Assembly: GCA_025175895.1 (NCBI GenBank) | Contig: CM045989.1 | Coordinates: 23,429,928-23,493,927, forward strand | Direction: 5' to 3' | Source: Wurfbainia villosa | Taxonomy: Eukaryota; Streptophyta; Magnoliopsida; Zingiberales; Zingiberaceae | Length of the DNA: 64,000 bases | In this document: positions 1 to 10,569 of the stretch, piece by piece | Position numbering within the stretch: position 1 is the first letter of the stretch | Layout: the number at the start of each line of letters is the position of its first letter | Made by a program: the position numbers and the translations under genes | Notes under the pieces: generated by a model | The model's database searches: none | Told to the model about the DNA's origin: nothing | What the model saw: only the letters and a program-made list of their open reading frames with translations

Positions 1-95
1 ACCAACTCTTTCTAATCATCTCTTTCCAACCAGCTCTGCCAGCTCTTTTTAGCCAACTCTTTTCAATAAGCTCTTTCCAGCTAGTTATTATTGGT
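1..95 (+). repeat. Tork-1 LTR-derived AGCTCTTTCC short repeats
   Basis: Short imperfect direct repeats built around AGCTCTTTCC and CCAACTCTTT. The same repeat block occurs at 14640-14724 inside the 3' LTR of the Tork-like element, so this is most likely the tail of its 5' LTR, joined to reverse transcriptase sequence by an internal deletion near position 100. The element continues to the left of the window. Confidence 0.55.
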
Positions 96-99
96 GATT

Positions 100-1260
100 G
101 CACTCCATAAAATCTGAAAATACATCAAATGAATATAAAAATCATTTTTCTAACTGGGAATTTATAAGAGAAAATTTATATGGAGCAGGCTGAAGGATTT
201 TTGCTTCAGTACAAGAAAATAAAGTATATAGAATGGTGAAGTTATTGTACGACTTGAAACAAGTTCCAAAGCAATGACATGAAAAGTTTGACGATGCCAT
301 GATGGAAAGTGGGTTTAAAATCATTGAAAGTGATAAATATATCTATAATAAAAACATAGAAGATGACTATGCCTTTATGTAGATGACATATTTATTTTTG
401 GAAGTAATGATAAGATCATTAAATTCACTAAGGAGATGTTGAACTCAAGATTCAATATGAAGTACATGGTTCTTGCTAATATAATGCTAGAAATTAAAAT
501 TCTTAGAACATCAAAAGGACTTGTTTTGTGTCAGTCTCGTTATGTGGGATAAGATTCTTGAGAAATTCAATCAAGATGACAATGTGTTAGCATGAACTCC
601 GAAGGTGCAAGTTAACATTTGTTTAAAAATCGAGAGAGTATCTCTCAGTTATAGTACTCTAAAGTGATTAGAAGCCTGATGTACTTGATGAGTTGTACAT
701 GATCAGACTTAACCTATGCAGTAAATAAATTGAGTAGATTCACGAGTAATCCTGATGTTAATACTAAAAAGGATAACAAGAGTACTAAGATACTTAAGAT
801 ATACTCATAATTATGGACTGCACAATATTAGATTTGATTGTAGTCGAAGGATACAGGGATACAAATTGAATAACTGAACTAAATGACTCAAAGTCTATAA
901 GTAAATATTATTCACTTTAGGAGGTGCAACCATTTTATAAAAATCTTCTAAGCAAACTGTAATAATTAGATCCATAATGAAATATGAGTTTGTAGACCTT
1001 AACAAGTGTAGTGAAAAAGTAGAATGACTACGATAATTTTTAAAAGATATTTCGAGATGATCGAAATCTGTGCCGACAATCTGAATACGCTTTAGTAATC
1101 AGTCGACAATTGGACAGACACAGAGCCATTTAAATATATATGTCGTATACATAATACCATTAGATAATTACTCTCAATAGGAGTTATCATTGTTAACTAT
1201 GTAAAGTCAAAGGATAATTTGGTGGATCCGCTAACTAAAGAGTTAAATTGAGAGTTAGCT
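100..1260 (+). pseudogene. Decayed Copia (Tork-like) reverse transcriptase and RNase H
   Basis: No long open frame survives, but conceptual translation with frame changes gives Copia pol motifs: LYDLKQVPKQ near 247-274, the polymerase active-site YVDD at 376-387, and an RNase H tail ending in a VKSKDNLVDPLTKE-like motif near 1200-1245. The stretch aligns along its length with 39010-40170 of Tork-3 in this window. A TGA at 275-277 replaces the tryptophan of the conserved Q-W-H/Y motif, and the same stop is present in Tork-3. Gag, protease and integrase are absent. This is a dead fragment. Confidence 0.85.
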
Positions 1261-1820
1261 ACAAGTTCATCACGTGCAATGAGATCGATGTTTGTGGAAC
1301 AAGTTGGTGCAAAAGAAATCTAACCTATGCTGACTGGAGATCTCAAAAATTAGGTTCAATGGGACAACTTAATTTCACTGACAAAATAAAACCGCTATGG
1401 GGGAATTACCCAACGAATCAGTGATACCCATTAAGGATAGAGGTTAAACCTCAGGTTTTTAATGATTCTTATGCTTGCGAGTGGAGTAATGTGGGTCACT
1501 CTTAATTAAGAGATACCTATGTAAGAGAGAAGCGAGATCGGTTCGAAGAGAATTGAAAGACACGATTCTTAGACCTTCTTAGAATTAGACGTTTTCATAG
1601 CTAAAAATGAATACACCCATGAGAACTGAACTATATCAGTAAGAGTTCTAGGTGAGATTTGTCAATACTATCATGAACAACAGAACAGTTCAAAGTCAAT
1701 TGTTAGACCTAAACCCTAAACCCTCACAAGGAAAGGTTTAAAGAGTAAAACCTACCTATTCTATATAAGATTCAATTGTTGAAAGCTATTACATACTCTT
1801 TTTTCATTCACATGGAGGAT
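1261..1820 (+). mobile_element. Tork-1 3' untranslated internal region and polypurine tract
   Basis: Non-coding sequence between RNase H and the 3' LTR. It aligns with 40170-40722 of Tork-3. It ends in a purine-rich stretch (CATGGAGGA, 1811-1819) directly before the LTR start TGTTAGAAG at 1821, which fits a polypurine tract for plus-strand priming. Confidence 0.7.
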
Positions 1821-1866
1821 TGTTAGAAGTTTGAATAAAAAGAGATGATGAATGGATGGAAGGGAC
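1821..1866 (+). mobile_element. Tork-1 3' LTR, first 46 bp (interrupted)
   Basis: Begins TGTTAGAAGTTTGAAT, matching the LTR starts of Tork-3 (40723) and, inverted, Tork-2 (22500). It is cut after 46 bp by the Angela insertion and resumes at 13884. The last five bases, GGGAC, are the target duplicated by Angela. Confidence 0.85.
1862..1866. repeat. Target site duplication GGGAC, left copy (Angela)
   Basis: GGGAC lies directly before the 5' LTR (TGTTAG...) and again directly after the 3' LTR (...CCCAACA) at 13879-13883. Five bases is the normal Copia duplication length, which fixes both ends of the Angela element. Confidence 0.93.
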
Positions 1867-2939
1867 TGTTAGTATTAGTCCTAAGTGTCAATTATGAGAT
1901 GATTGGTAAGGGAACTTTTGTATCATATTTCATAATAAAGACAAAGTTTATGGTTATTGTATTTACTTCATTAATGTGTCATTTGAATAAATATAATAAT
2001 ATCCTAGGGTAATTGGTTCTAGTCTACAACATATCAAGTTGGTGACTTGATAGTGGGATACTATAGATATATATAGAACACTACTCGTAACAGTTCCTAG
2101 TCAAGTATTAATATACAAGGATAATATTAATACACTGAGACTAGCATGTAGGTTAACTGATGACTTAATCCCACAAGTCATGGATATAGGATATCAAGTT
2201 GGCACATAGGTATAAATTAGAAAATATGTACTGAACTGACCCGCCATGAGAATGTTTCATAGATTATCATATGAGTGTCATAAACATTCTTATAGTGACT
2301 ATTAGTATGAATAATCTTTAGACCTGAAATCATTATGATTCCCTACATAAGGAGTTGTATACTTTGGTATCGACAAACGTCACCTGTAACAAGATGGACT
2401 ATAAAGTCGATTACTAGGTATGCAATGAATTATATAAAGAGATGTGAGTGATAGAGATGGGATTTATCCCTTCCATATGACGGAAGTGATATCTGTGGGC
2501 CCCTTAATAAAGTAAGACTATTAAAATGCATGATCACGCTCAAATAAGTCAACGTGAGATATTGAGCTCATTTGATTGAGGTAGTCTATTTGGAGATCAA
2601 GAAACACAAAGATTGAGAAGAGGATGACATGGTCTATGACTCATTGATCAATCTAGATATCAAGACTACAAGGATTGAGTCATACAAGATAATAGTCACA
2701 GAAAGGTGATGTCGGATCTCGACATTCTTGTCACTTGGGTAGGAATGATGCATTGCTAGATGTCACTCATTGCTTATGTTTCTAAAAGGGGTTTTAGAGA
2801 TATTGTCAATGTTCCGAGAATCTATTAGGACACACACAAAGAATATATTGTTTTGGAGGTGGGTTCATTTTAGTTTGACTAAATGAACTATTAGGCTATT
2901 GAATTGAAATCATTGAGTTAGACTAATTGAAAGGGATGG

Positions 2940-3020
2940 ATTTGAGTTAGACTCAAATGTATTCGTTGAATTTGAGTTAGACTCAAATTTGTTTAATTTG
3001 AGTTAGACTCAAATTAATTT
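2940..3020. repeat. Triplicated 19-bp palindrome in Angela 5' LTR
   Basis: The sequence ATTTGAGTTAGACTCAAAT occurs three times at about 26-30-bp spacing. It has 8-bp arms (ATTTGAGT/ACTCAAAT) around a 3-bp loop. The same trio is at about 13225-13303 in the 3' LTR. Confidence 0.85.
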
Positions 3021-3034
3021 GAAAAAGATGAATG

Positions 3035-3230
3035 ATATGATTAATATGAATTAATCATGCATTAAAGTGGGAAAACCAAAAGTTGGAAGAAACCTCTTAT
3101 CATGCATGATTAATATGAATTAATCATGCATTAAATTGGAAAAACCAAAGGTTGGAAGAAACCTCTTATCATGCATGATTAATATGAATTAATTATGCAT
3201 TAAAGTGGGAAAACGAAAGGTTGGAAGAAA
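3035..3230. repeat. 69-bp tandem repeat, about 3 copies, Angela 5' LTR
   Basis: Units containing TTAATATGAATTAATCATGC start at about 3041, 3110 and 3179, a period of 69 bp. The matching array in the 3' LTR lies at about 13325-13520. Confidence 0.85.
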
Positions 3231-3600
3231 CATCTTTAAAAGGTTTTCTTCTCATCTTCTTGAGTTAGAGACTTCTTCGTCTCCTCATCTCCTTGGCCGC
3301 ATTTTCTATTCCTCCATCTTTAGCCGAAAGTCTTTTGAGTGGTTGCTAGCACAACCAAAGACTTTGATTCTCCAAAAGAGTGTTCGCGTGGATACTATAG
3401 ATGCGCGACCATCCTGATCGCGCTGAGATCCATTGTAAAAGGTTATTGCCGAGATTGCGAAGGGCTACGCATCAAGGATAATCTCTCAACTAGAAGTAGT
3501 TGTAAGAATGACCACGATATTATGTATATACATGGATCTTTGGAGGGATCCAGTTTTTCCTCTACATTTTGCGATTGTTTTTCGCACAAGATTCCAGCAG

Positions 3601-3614
3601 TGGTATCAGAGCCA
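3601..3614 (+). promoter_or_regulatory. Primer binding site, initiator tRNA-Met (Angela)
   Basis: TGGTATCAGAGCCA begins one base after the 5' LTR end. It is complementary to the 3' end of plant initiator methionine tRNA and marks the minus-strand priming site. Confidence 0.95.
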
Positions 3615-3615
3615 C

Positions 3616-4000
3616 TTGTGTATACATAAACATTATTGTAATGTTGTTTATATGTGATATAAATTTGCATGAACTATTTATTATGAGTGCACGATTGTAT
3701 GGATTAAGGGGCAGCAACTCATCTAATGAGTTGTTAAAATAAATTGCCGAGTGCTACCCCGAAACCTCATAAGGGCGCCGCCTTGACCTACTATTGTAAT
3801 CGGCTGAGGATCGCCGAGATTCTGACTCATAAATCGTGTTTTAGACTCATAATAAATTACATGTTATAGATCTTTGTGAATGATGTATGTCATGGTGCAT
3901 GGTTATGGCCCCTTACCCCAATGTGATTGGTTATATGTGTGTATGCATGTTGTAATTCGTAATACGGCCTACGAATCGTGCCTTCCATTTATATATTTCT
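3616..4000 (+). mobile_element. Angela untranslated leader, first part
   Basis: Non-coding leader between primer binding site and gag, without a convincing reading frame. It is interrupted after 4000 by a reverse solo LTR and resumes at 6330. The five bases 3996-4000 (TTTCT) are the duplicated target. Confidence 0.75.
3996..4000. repeat. Target site duplication TTTCT, left copy
   Basis: TTTCT precedes the TG at 4001 and reappears at 6325-6329 directly after the terminal CA at 6323-6324. It supports a solo LTR between them. The left end was located by searching for this match, so it is slightly less secure than the other duplications reported here. Confidence 0.75.
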
Positions 4001-4849
4001 TGAAAAGACCTAACCCAGTATGCACATACCAAATCCCTAGTCACACATCAATATTACCCATTATTTACAAGGTCAAAATGCCCGGCACAATTTATTTTTA
4101 TTCTATCCAGTTTATCAGTCTCAACTACACACTTAACTCTCAGAACCTGAAGAAAAATAGAACATCAAATCATCTCCCCTCAATCTGGAAACTCTGTTTC
4201 GTAGATCCCCCGGACAATGTGTGCCATGCTCATCATCATCTCCTCAGTTACACCACCTCCGCTTCTTGTATCTCAATCTGGGTATCCTGTTCCCTACCTG
4301 AAATTGTTATGTGACATCATGAGTTCACAGCCCAGTAAGTAGATCAATGACAGAGTTATAACACAGGGAGAAGAAAAATTCAAAAGAAAACATATATCTC
4401 TACAACTGTAAATGGAAATTACTATAGCTCAACATACATTTTCGGTTATACTTTCTGTAAGTCAATATGAAACCTAACCAATGCTTTTAACATCATATCA
4501 TTATAACAAGTACAACGAACCCCATTATGTCTTTCTGTTATCTTAGCTATGCACAGCATAAACCCTCGTGATACCTCGCATTATGCATTTAAAATCTTTG
4601 AGCGATCAAATACCTTAATTTCTTATGCGATCACGAGGTACCTCTAGGAAGAAACTAAGAATCGGTCGTCGATCATCGATCGTGATCGATCACATCTCGA
4701 TTTGGGTGGGCCCTCCCGAGCTCACACAGGAGCCCAACCGTCCGGGCACCACTAATGCTCGTATGCGTCTGATTAGCTAATTAAAGAGTTTACATCGTTT
4801 TCTATCATCACGCAATCATTGGGTGGACATTTATAACTATTTATATATA

Positions 4850-5230
4850 TATAGCATCTAACCTCATACACAGGTAGATGGTAATTACACCCATATACAT
4901 ATAGCATCTAGCCTCATACACAAGTAGATAATACTTACTCACATATGCATGTAGCATCTAATCTTACACCCGGGTAGTTGATAGTATAACTTATTCACAT
5001 AACATCGAGCCACTAGATAGATTTGATGAACAATTAGCTAAAAATGTCAACATAAGACATCATGGGTGACATATATATCTATATATAGCATCTAACCTCA
5101 TACACAGGTAGATAGTAGTTACACACATGTACATATAGCATCCAACCTCATACACAGGTAGATGATAGTTAAACCACATATACATATATATTTAGCATCT
5201 GACCTCATACACAGGTAGATGATAATTATC
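4850..5230. repeat. Degenerate 50-bp minisatellite in solo LTR
   Basis: At least six units begin AGCATCTAACCTCATACACA or a close variant, at about 4852, 4903, 4952, 5088, 5138 and 5195, each followed by GGTAGAT. Spacing is about 50 bp, with one longer diverged interval. Confidence 0.85.
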
Positions 5231-6135
5231 ACATATTACATAACATATACAACATTAAGAAAAAAGAATCTTATGAAAGATTAACTAAGCATGTTGACTG
5301 ATAACGAATATAATGGGAGTCATCTACTGACATAACGCTTATGTACATACACATTTATATCCACCCTAGTATGCTGATTCCTTCCAAACTATCTGCTCAT
5401 TACGTCTTTTAAATATTTATCTGGCTATTAACTCGATATTTAAACCCCATTTACGTAACTCAGCATTCCCAATTTCATAAGGACCCCAACATGTATATCA
5501 TCAGTTATTACATATCCACCGGAGGAAGCCCACAATGTCAATCCGCATACAACTTCAAACAAAAGCTATCCCCACTCAAAGTCCGATCCCCCATACATTC
5601 TAATAACAGAAATCCGTTTATACGTACCTCTTCCCCTATTCCTAACCTACTAAAAATCCTCATTCAAACAGTCCGAACACCTTCCCATCAAGAACCCCCA
5701 TCACAACCTAGAAAATTGAATCCCTAATCTCCTTCCCGTGCTTCCCCTATTCTTCCAATCCTCTAATCCGAAGGGTAATGCTCAACCGAAACCCACAGCT
5801 TGATCCATTCCTAAATCCCGAAAAAAAATACACCCACGAGCTCTACTATAACCCAATCTGGAAAACTCAGAGCTTAACCACAATCAAACCCGAAATCTCG
5901 ATCTCAATCCCGCCGCTTCAATCCCCAAAACCCGAGCTAAAAATCTCGCCCTCGCCAGCCCTAAACAGAGATCTACTTACCGGGAAGAGGAAGGAGGAGG
6001 ATCGGTGGAGCTCCGGCAGCTTGGCATCGACTCCGGCGGCAGGGATTCGACGATCGCCTTTCGTCGTCTGCGGCGGCTCGCGGCGGAGGAGGGTTGCGCG
6101 AACGAAAAGAAACGGGAAAAAGAAAAAGAAAAGGA

Positions 6136-6145
6136 AATTATATAG
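6136..6145 (-). promoter_or_regulatory. TATA-like box of the reverse solo LTR
   Basis: On the minus strand TATATAATTT lies upstream of a GC-rich leader, as in other plant Gypsy LTRs. Transcription would run leftward. Function is inferred. Confidence 0.45.
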
Positions 6146-6324
6146 GGGTTCGGCCGGTTAATTGGGGTTTAGGGTTTTTCCCCTTCATGCCTCTCAACTG
6201 TGATTATTTAGGGTGTAAATAGACCCCGAAATTTATCCCCCCTTTTCGATGATTTTCGCCCGTGTATTTATTTATTTATTTATTATTATTATTATTTTTT
6301 TTTTATTTTTTTTGAGACTTGACA

Positions 6325-7063
6325 TTTCTGGTTGTACTATTAATTTTTCCTCGAATGTAAATCGAGTTTTTTCCATTGTATTGTACATATAAACTCATAC
6401 TAGTCTACTGGATGAAGATGAGAAAGGAAGATATAGTCAACAATACACGACAACCAAAGGACGCACTTGGAGAAGATGTTATCCCTAGGTTGACTCATTG
6501 CTCCTCTCATTGGCTTGAGAAGATCGTAGATTATAGGACATAACCATATCATGTTTCTTTTCTGCATATATGCGATATGTGTCATGATAATGACTCTATA
6601 TGATGCATGTATAATTAAATTAGTTATCATAATTAGGTCAACTATATGCCTATCAAAGTTTAGTACTCACGACTATCTCGATCAATTGTAGTCATATTTG
6701 CCAAAGCAAAGTGACTCGATTTATCTTGGTAGAGTGCGACTAGACAATTGTGATGTCTGACTATTGAACTTTGGGTGTGACCTAACTGAGTTATCTCAAT
6801 TAGATTGAAAAACTTAGAGACATATCTCATAGGATGGGTAAACAGACAAATAGTATTGTTATATGCAAGAGTTACATGATATAATTGGTATATAGTGCCT
6901 ACCTAAGTTATATAAGTCTTGGGCGATTAGCCAAAGCTAATTCAAAATGAAGTATAATATGGATCTTGCTCCACTTGTGAAGTGGAAAACTCATTTAATT
7001 AAATACCTAATTAAATGATTGAAATATGATGTTTATTTATGTATTTTCTTTTGTAGAATCACC
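6325..7063 (+). mobile_element. Angela untranslated leader, second part
   Basis: Opens with the second TTTCT duplication (6325-6329) and continues the leader up to gag. No reading frame or structured RNA is recognisable; it is non-coding and AT-rich. Confidence 0.7.
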
Positions 7064-7858
7064 ATGTTAAAAAATACATCGAATACTCTCTCTCTGCGAT
7101 TTGTCCTTGAAAAGGACAAACTCAATTGAGCTAATTTCCTGGACTGGTATAGAAATTTGAGAATTATTCTCAAGCAAGAACGAAAATTGTATATCCTAGA
7201 GCAACTCATTCCCGAACCACCCGCCACTATTGCCACTCGTGCCGATAAGGATGTTTATAAAAAGCATCAAGATGATGCATTAGATGTGTCATGCCTTATG
7301 CTTGCTACTATGAACTCTGAGCTTCAGAAGCAACATGAGAACATTGATGCTTTTGATATGGTTGCACATCTTAAACAACTGTATCAAGGGCAGGCAAGAC
7401 ACAAGAGATTTGAGGTGTCAAAGACATTATTTGGATGTAAAATGCAAGAAGGAACTCCTGTACTCAAAATGATTGGGTACGTTGAGAATCTTAAAAGATT
7501 AGGATTTCTATTGGATCAAGAGATGACCACTAACTTTGTTTTGCAACCATTGCCTAAAGGTTATAGTCAATTTGTCATGAACTGAAATATGAATGAAATT
7601 GACAAGTCTTTGCCTGAGTTATTAAGTATGTTGAGAACTGTTGAAAGCAATATTAAAAAGATCCAACCTAGTAATTTACTCATGGTTAAAAAGGGCAAAG
7701 GCAAAAAGAAGCCCAAAGGAAAGGGTAAGACCCAAGATTAGGGCAAGGCCAAAGTATTGAAACCTAAAGGTGGGGTGTCTAAGGAAGGAACTTGCTTCAA
7801 TTGTGATGAGATCGAACACTGGAAGAGGAACAACAAAAAGTACCTAGAGGAAGTTTAG
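7064..7858 (+). pseudogene. Angela gag (degenerate)
   Basis: The first ATG at 7064 opens a frame encoding a BARE-1-like Gag. Motifs LDWYRNLRI and LMLATMNSELQKQ are clear, and a zinc-knuckle region lies at 7793-7834. In-frame stops occur at 7127-7129, 7583-7585 (TGA in place of the tryptophan of MNWNMNE), 7739-7741 and 7856-7858. The knuckle keeps its first two cysteines and histidine, but the last cysteine is asparagine (CFNCDEIEHWKRNN), so RNA binding would be impaired even if read through. Gag would form the virus-like particle. It lies in the same frame as the protease that follows. Confidence 0.88.
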
Positions 7859-8304
7859 AAAAAGAGAAGTGCGACTTCTGCCTCAGGTATATATGTTATA
7901 GAAGTTAATTTATCTATTTCTTCTTCATGGGTATTAGATACCGGTTATGTTTCTCACATTTGTACTAATGTGCAGGGCCTGAGAAATAGTAGATCATTGA
8001 TAAAAGGAGATGTGGACCTACGCGTAGGCAATGATGCAAAAGTTGCTGCTATAGCTGTAGGAACATATTCCTTATCTTTGACCAGTGGTTTTATCTTAGA
8101 ACTAGAAGAGTGCTATTATGTACCTGCTATAACTAAGAACATTATCACTATTTCCTGTTTGGATAAGAGAGGTTTCTCATTTATAATAAAAGACAAAAGT
8201 TGTTCTGTTTATTTAAATGAAATATTTTATTGCAGTACACATCTGGTGAATATACTCTATGTTCTAGATTTTGATAACCCAATCTATAACATAAATATCA
8301 AACG
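7859..8304 (+). pseudogene. Angela protease and pre-integrase start (degenerate)
   Basis: Continues the gag frame. The aspartic protease active site is VLDTGYVSHICTN, with DTG at 7937-7945; it would mature the Gag-Pol polyprotein. The residues after it match the Copia protease core and linker (about 120 residues) up to NPIYNINIKR, where a solo LTR interrupts. The integrase resumes at 9452. The catalytic triplet is intact but upstream stops would prevent expression. Confidence 0.87.
8300..8304. repeat. Target site duplication AAACG, left copy
   Basis: AAACG lies directly before TGTAGGGG (8305) and directly after CTAACA (9446), at 9447-9451. This pinpoints the insertion in codons linking protease and integrase. 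Confidence 0.92.
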
Positions 8305-8690
8305 TGTAGGGGATCGATATGGCCGGCTAGAGGGGGGTGAATAGCCCTCATCGACGCCAGTAAATCGCTTCGCTCTGAAGATTAAGCGAATATACAAATA
8401 CAAAGCAAAAGACAAACAATAAAACAAACGCTAACACGATGGTATAACGTGGTTCACGGCTACGCCGCTAATCCACGGTCCGATTCGTCCACGGTGAATC
8501 ACTCCGCCAAAACCAATCACTATCGGTCTCTCCTTTGCACAAAGCTAGGTGGAGGTAACCTTTACAACCAAGATCACTCTTCTTACAATAGGATTGAAGT
8601 AAAGACAAGTAAGAAGAGTTTAGAGCTTGTGGGGCACTAGGAAGATCGTTTGGAGTATGAGCATTTACCTCTCAAAGGCTCACACCCTCT

Positions 8691-8700
8691 CTTTTTATAG
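8691..8700 (-). promoter_or_regulatory. TATA box of solo SIRE-type LTR
   Basis: CTATAAAAAG on the minus strand, flanked by a short GC-containing inverted repeat (CCCTCTC/GAGAGGG). It sits about 115 bp downstream of the GATCGATC-rich block, the same arrangement as in three related LTRs in the window. Confidence 0.6.
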
Positions 8701-8813
8701 AGAGGGCTAACTTCTTCCCGTTTGCCGCCATCACCGATGCCGCCCTTAGCGATCATTTGCCGTTACAATGACCTCGAACACGTCGGATCCGGCCGTGTAG
8801 TCAGCGGAACTCT

Positions 8814-9005
8814 TGTCGATCGATGGACCTCGATCAGCACGCCGTATGATCGCCCGGCCTACGACGGTCGCTCAATGGCCGAACCCTTATTGACGATCGA
8901 TCGGCTTTTCGCCGGCCGATCGGTGTCTTCGGTGATCGCCCACGATGGCGATCACGCGCAATCCGATCGATCGTATACGATCGAACTCGCTCGACTGAGC
9001 GATCA
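8814..9005. repeat. GATCGATC-rich palindromic block in SIRE-type LTR U3
   Basis: Dense overlapping CGATCGATCG and CCGGCCGATCGG palindromes, GC-rich compared with the flanks. Related blocks occur at the equivalent place in other SIRE-type LTRs (19233-19463, 24617-24700, 35889-35963, 28420-28490). Confidence 0.7.
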
Positions 9006-9451
9006 TTGCCGGGCATGATCGGCCCGGTGTCGAAAACCATCCGACACGCCAATGGCGATTTCACCTAAGAGCTACCCTTCCCGGTTACTGATACGCCACT
9101 CGTTTCTGAGTCCTTCGCCTTGAGTTCTCTTCGTTCTCGGCCGTCCTCGCCCTAACGGTCAGCGCGGCTCTGCAACGCTCCGCCGCATCTCTTGCCTCAA
9201 GTCTACTTCCTGCCACTCCAAGCTTCTCGTCCGGCGGTCCCTCGGACGCTCAAGCGCGCGGCCATGCAAAGCTATCCTTCACTCGAGGCACGAGTCAGCG
9301 AGATGTGAAACTCGCCCGTGACTCACGCGTATGCAATTACTAAGTCCTGCACGACTTCAACGCACATATCATATCAACATATCAAACTAACTTAAACCCT
9401 TTGCCACACCATCAAAACCATATCACGGCAAGAGATTGCCCTAACAAAACG

Positions 9452-10104
9452 GTTCAAATCTAATAATCTGAATCGAACATCTCTCTGGTATTGTCACTTG
9501 GGTTACATAAATGAGAGTCGCATATCACAACTCCATAAGGATGAGCTTTTAGACTCATTTGATTTTGAATCATATGAGGTATGTGAATCTTGTCTACTAG
9601 ACAAGATGACAAAGACTCCTTTTAATGGACACAGCGAGAGAGCTAATGATTTGTTAGGACTCATATATACTGATGTTTGTGGCCTTTTCAAAGTAGCAGC
9701 TAAAGGAGATAATCAGTACTTCATTACATTTACTGATGGTTTCAGTAGATATGACTTATGTGTATCTTATGAAACACAAATCTGAATCCTTTGAAAAGTT
9801 CAAAGAATTCAAGAATGAAGTACAAAATCAACTTGGTAAGAGTATTAAGATGCTTCGATTAGATCGAGGTGGGGAATACCTTAGCCAAGAGTTTCATGAC
9901 CATCTAGTTGAGTTTGGGATAATATCTCAACTCACTCCACTTAGAACACCACAGTGGAATGGTGTATCAGAAAGGAGAAATCGTACTTTATTAGACATGG
10001 TACGATCAATGATGAGTCAGATATATCTTCCTTCTTCCTTCTGGGGATATGCTCTAGAGACCCTACTTCCACTCTTAACTGCATTCCATCTAAGGCAATC
10101 ATAA
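9452..10104 (+). pseudogene. Angela integrase (degenerate, frameshifted)
   Basis: Resumes after the solo LTR with SNNLNRTSLWYCHLGYINE, a GAG-pre-integrase zinc-finger (HHCC) region whose second histidine is tyrosine; the CESC pair is kept. The catalytic core follows: TDVCG (first Asp), FTDGFSRY, and after a frameshift near 9745-9760 SDRGGEYLS-like LDRGGEYLS and GVSERRNRT with the catalytic Glu. Reading is lost after about 10104. Integrase inserts the cDNA into the host genome. Homology is unmistakable but the protein is broken. Confidence 0.88.
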
Positions 10105-10569
10105 GACACCATATACAATATGGACTGGGAAGAGTCTCAAGATGTCTTTTATAAAGATTTGGGATTGTGAGACTTACGTTAGACGATAAGTCTCAGATAA
10201 ATTAGGACCCAAATCATATAAGTGCTATTTTGTTGAATATCCCAAGGAGACTAAGGGATATTACTTTTATAATCCCACACAAGGCAGAGTGTTTATGCCA
10301 GAAATGGTGTTTTTCTAGAAAGAGAATTTATTTCTAAAGGAATTAGTGGGAGTAATGTTGATCTTGAAGAAATTCGAGATACACAAGATAGCCCTGAAGC
10401 CTTAATGGAAATCGAATAGGCACAACAAGGTGGTGAAGATTACGAATCTATAACACCGCATGAAGTTGTGGCACAACCCGTTTGAGTAAACCATGCTCTG
10501 TGCAAATTTGATAGGATACGTCGTCAACTTGAGAGATGTTCTTTTTTTCTTGTGTGACCACGGTGATGT
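10105..10569 (+). pseudogene. Angela integrase C-terminal region, unreadable
   Basis: Continues the integrase C-terminus in several frames with many stops; fragments such as PHKAECLCQKWCFSRKRIYF near 10265-10330 recall the Copia integrase tail (YFYN...GKVFVARTGVFLE). No intact domain remains. Confidence 0.6.

Larger units (their letters stand above)
1867..3599 (+). mobile_element. Angela 5' LTR (1733 bp)
   Basis: Starts TGTTAGTATTAG and ends TTCCAGCA, just before the primer binding site. It pairs with the 3' LTR at 12164-13878 over its whole length, with scattered substitutions and small indels. It contains three copies of a 19-bp palindrome and three copies of a 69-bp repeat near its 3' end, both also in the partner LTR. 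Confidence 0.93.
4001..6324 (-). mobile_element. Solo Gypsy-type LTR (2324 bp), reverse, inside Angela leader
   Basis: Read on the minus strand it starts TGTCAAGTCTC and ends in CA, flanked by TTTCT duplications. It then shows a TATA-like TATATAATTT (plus 6136-6145), a GC-rich leader with a consensus splice donor (CGGTAAGT, plus about 5976-5983), and a long AT-rich tail with about 50-bp repeats. This layout resembles the chromovirus LTR at 54214-57771 although the sequences differ. No internal coding region is present, so I read it as a solo LTR left by recombination. ORFs across 3880-6161 are chance frames in this LTR. Confidence 0.75.
8305..9446 (-). mobile_element. Solo SIRE/Maximus-type LTR (1142 bp), reverse, inside Angela pol
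   Basis: Minus-strand reading starts TGTTAGGGCAATC and ends with a TATTCACCCCCCTCTAG block and CCTACA, as in the other SIRE-type LTRs here (27666, 35302, 24083). A TATA box (CTATAAAAAG, plus 8691-8700) lies downstream of a block rich in GATCGATC palindromes (plus 8814-9005). AAACG duplications flank it, and removing LTR plus one duplication restores the Angela reading (KR then SNNLN). No internal region is present. ORFs in 8449-9064 are chance frames. Confidence 0.92.

Noticed and set aside
5491..6161. ORFs of 78 and 127 residues resembling a proline/arginine-rich protein
   Set aside because: They run antisense through the leader of a reverse solo LTR. The basic C-terminus is the translation of A-rich and GC-rich leader sequence.
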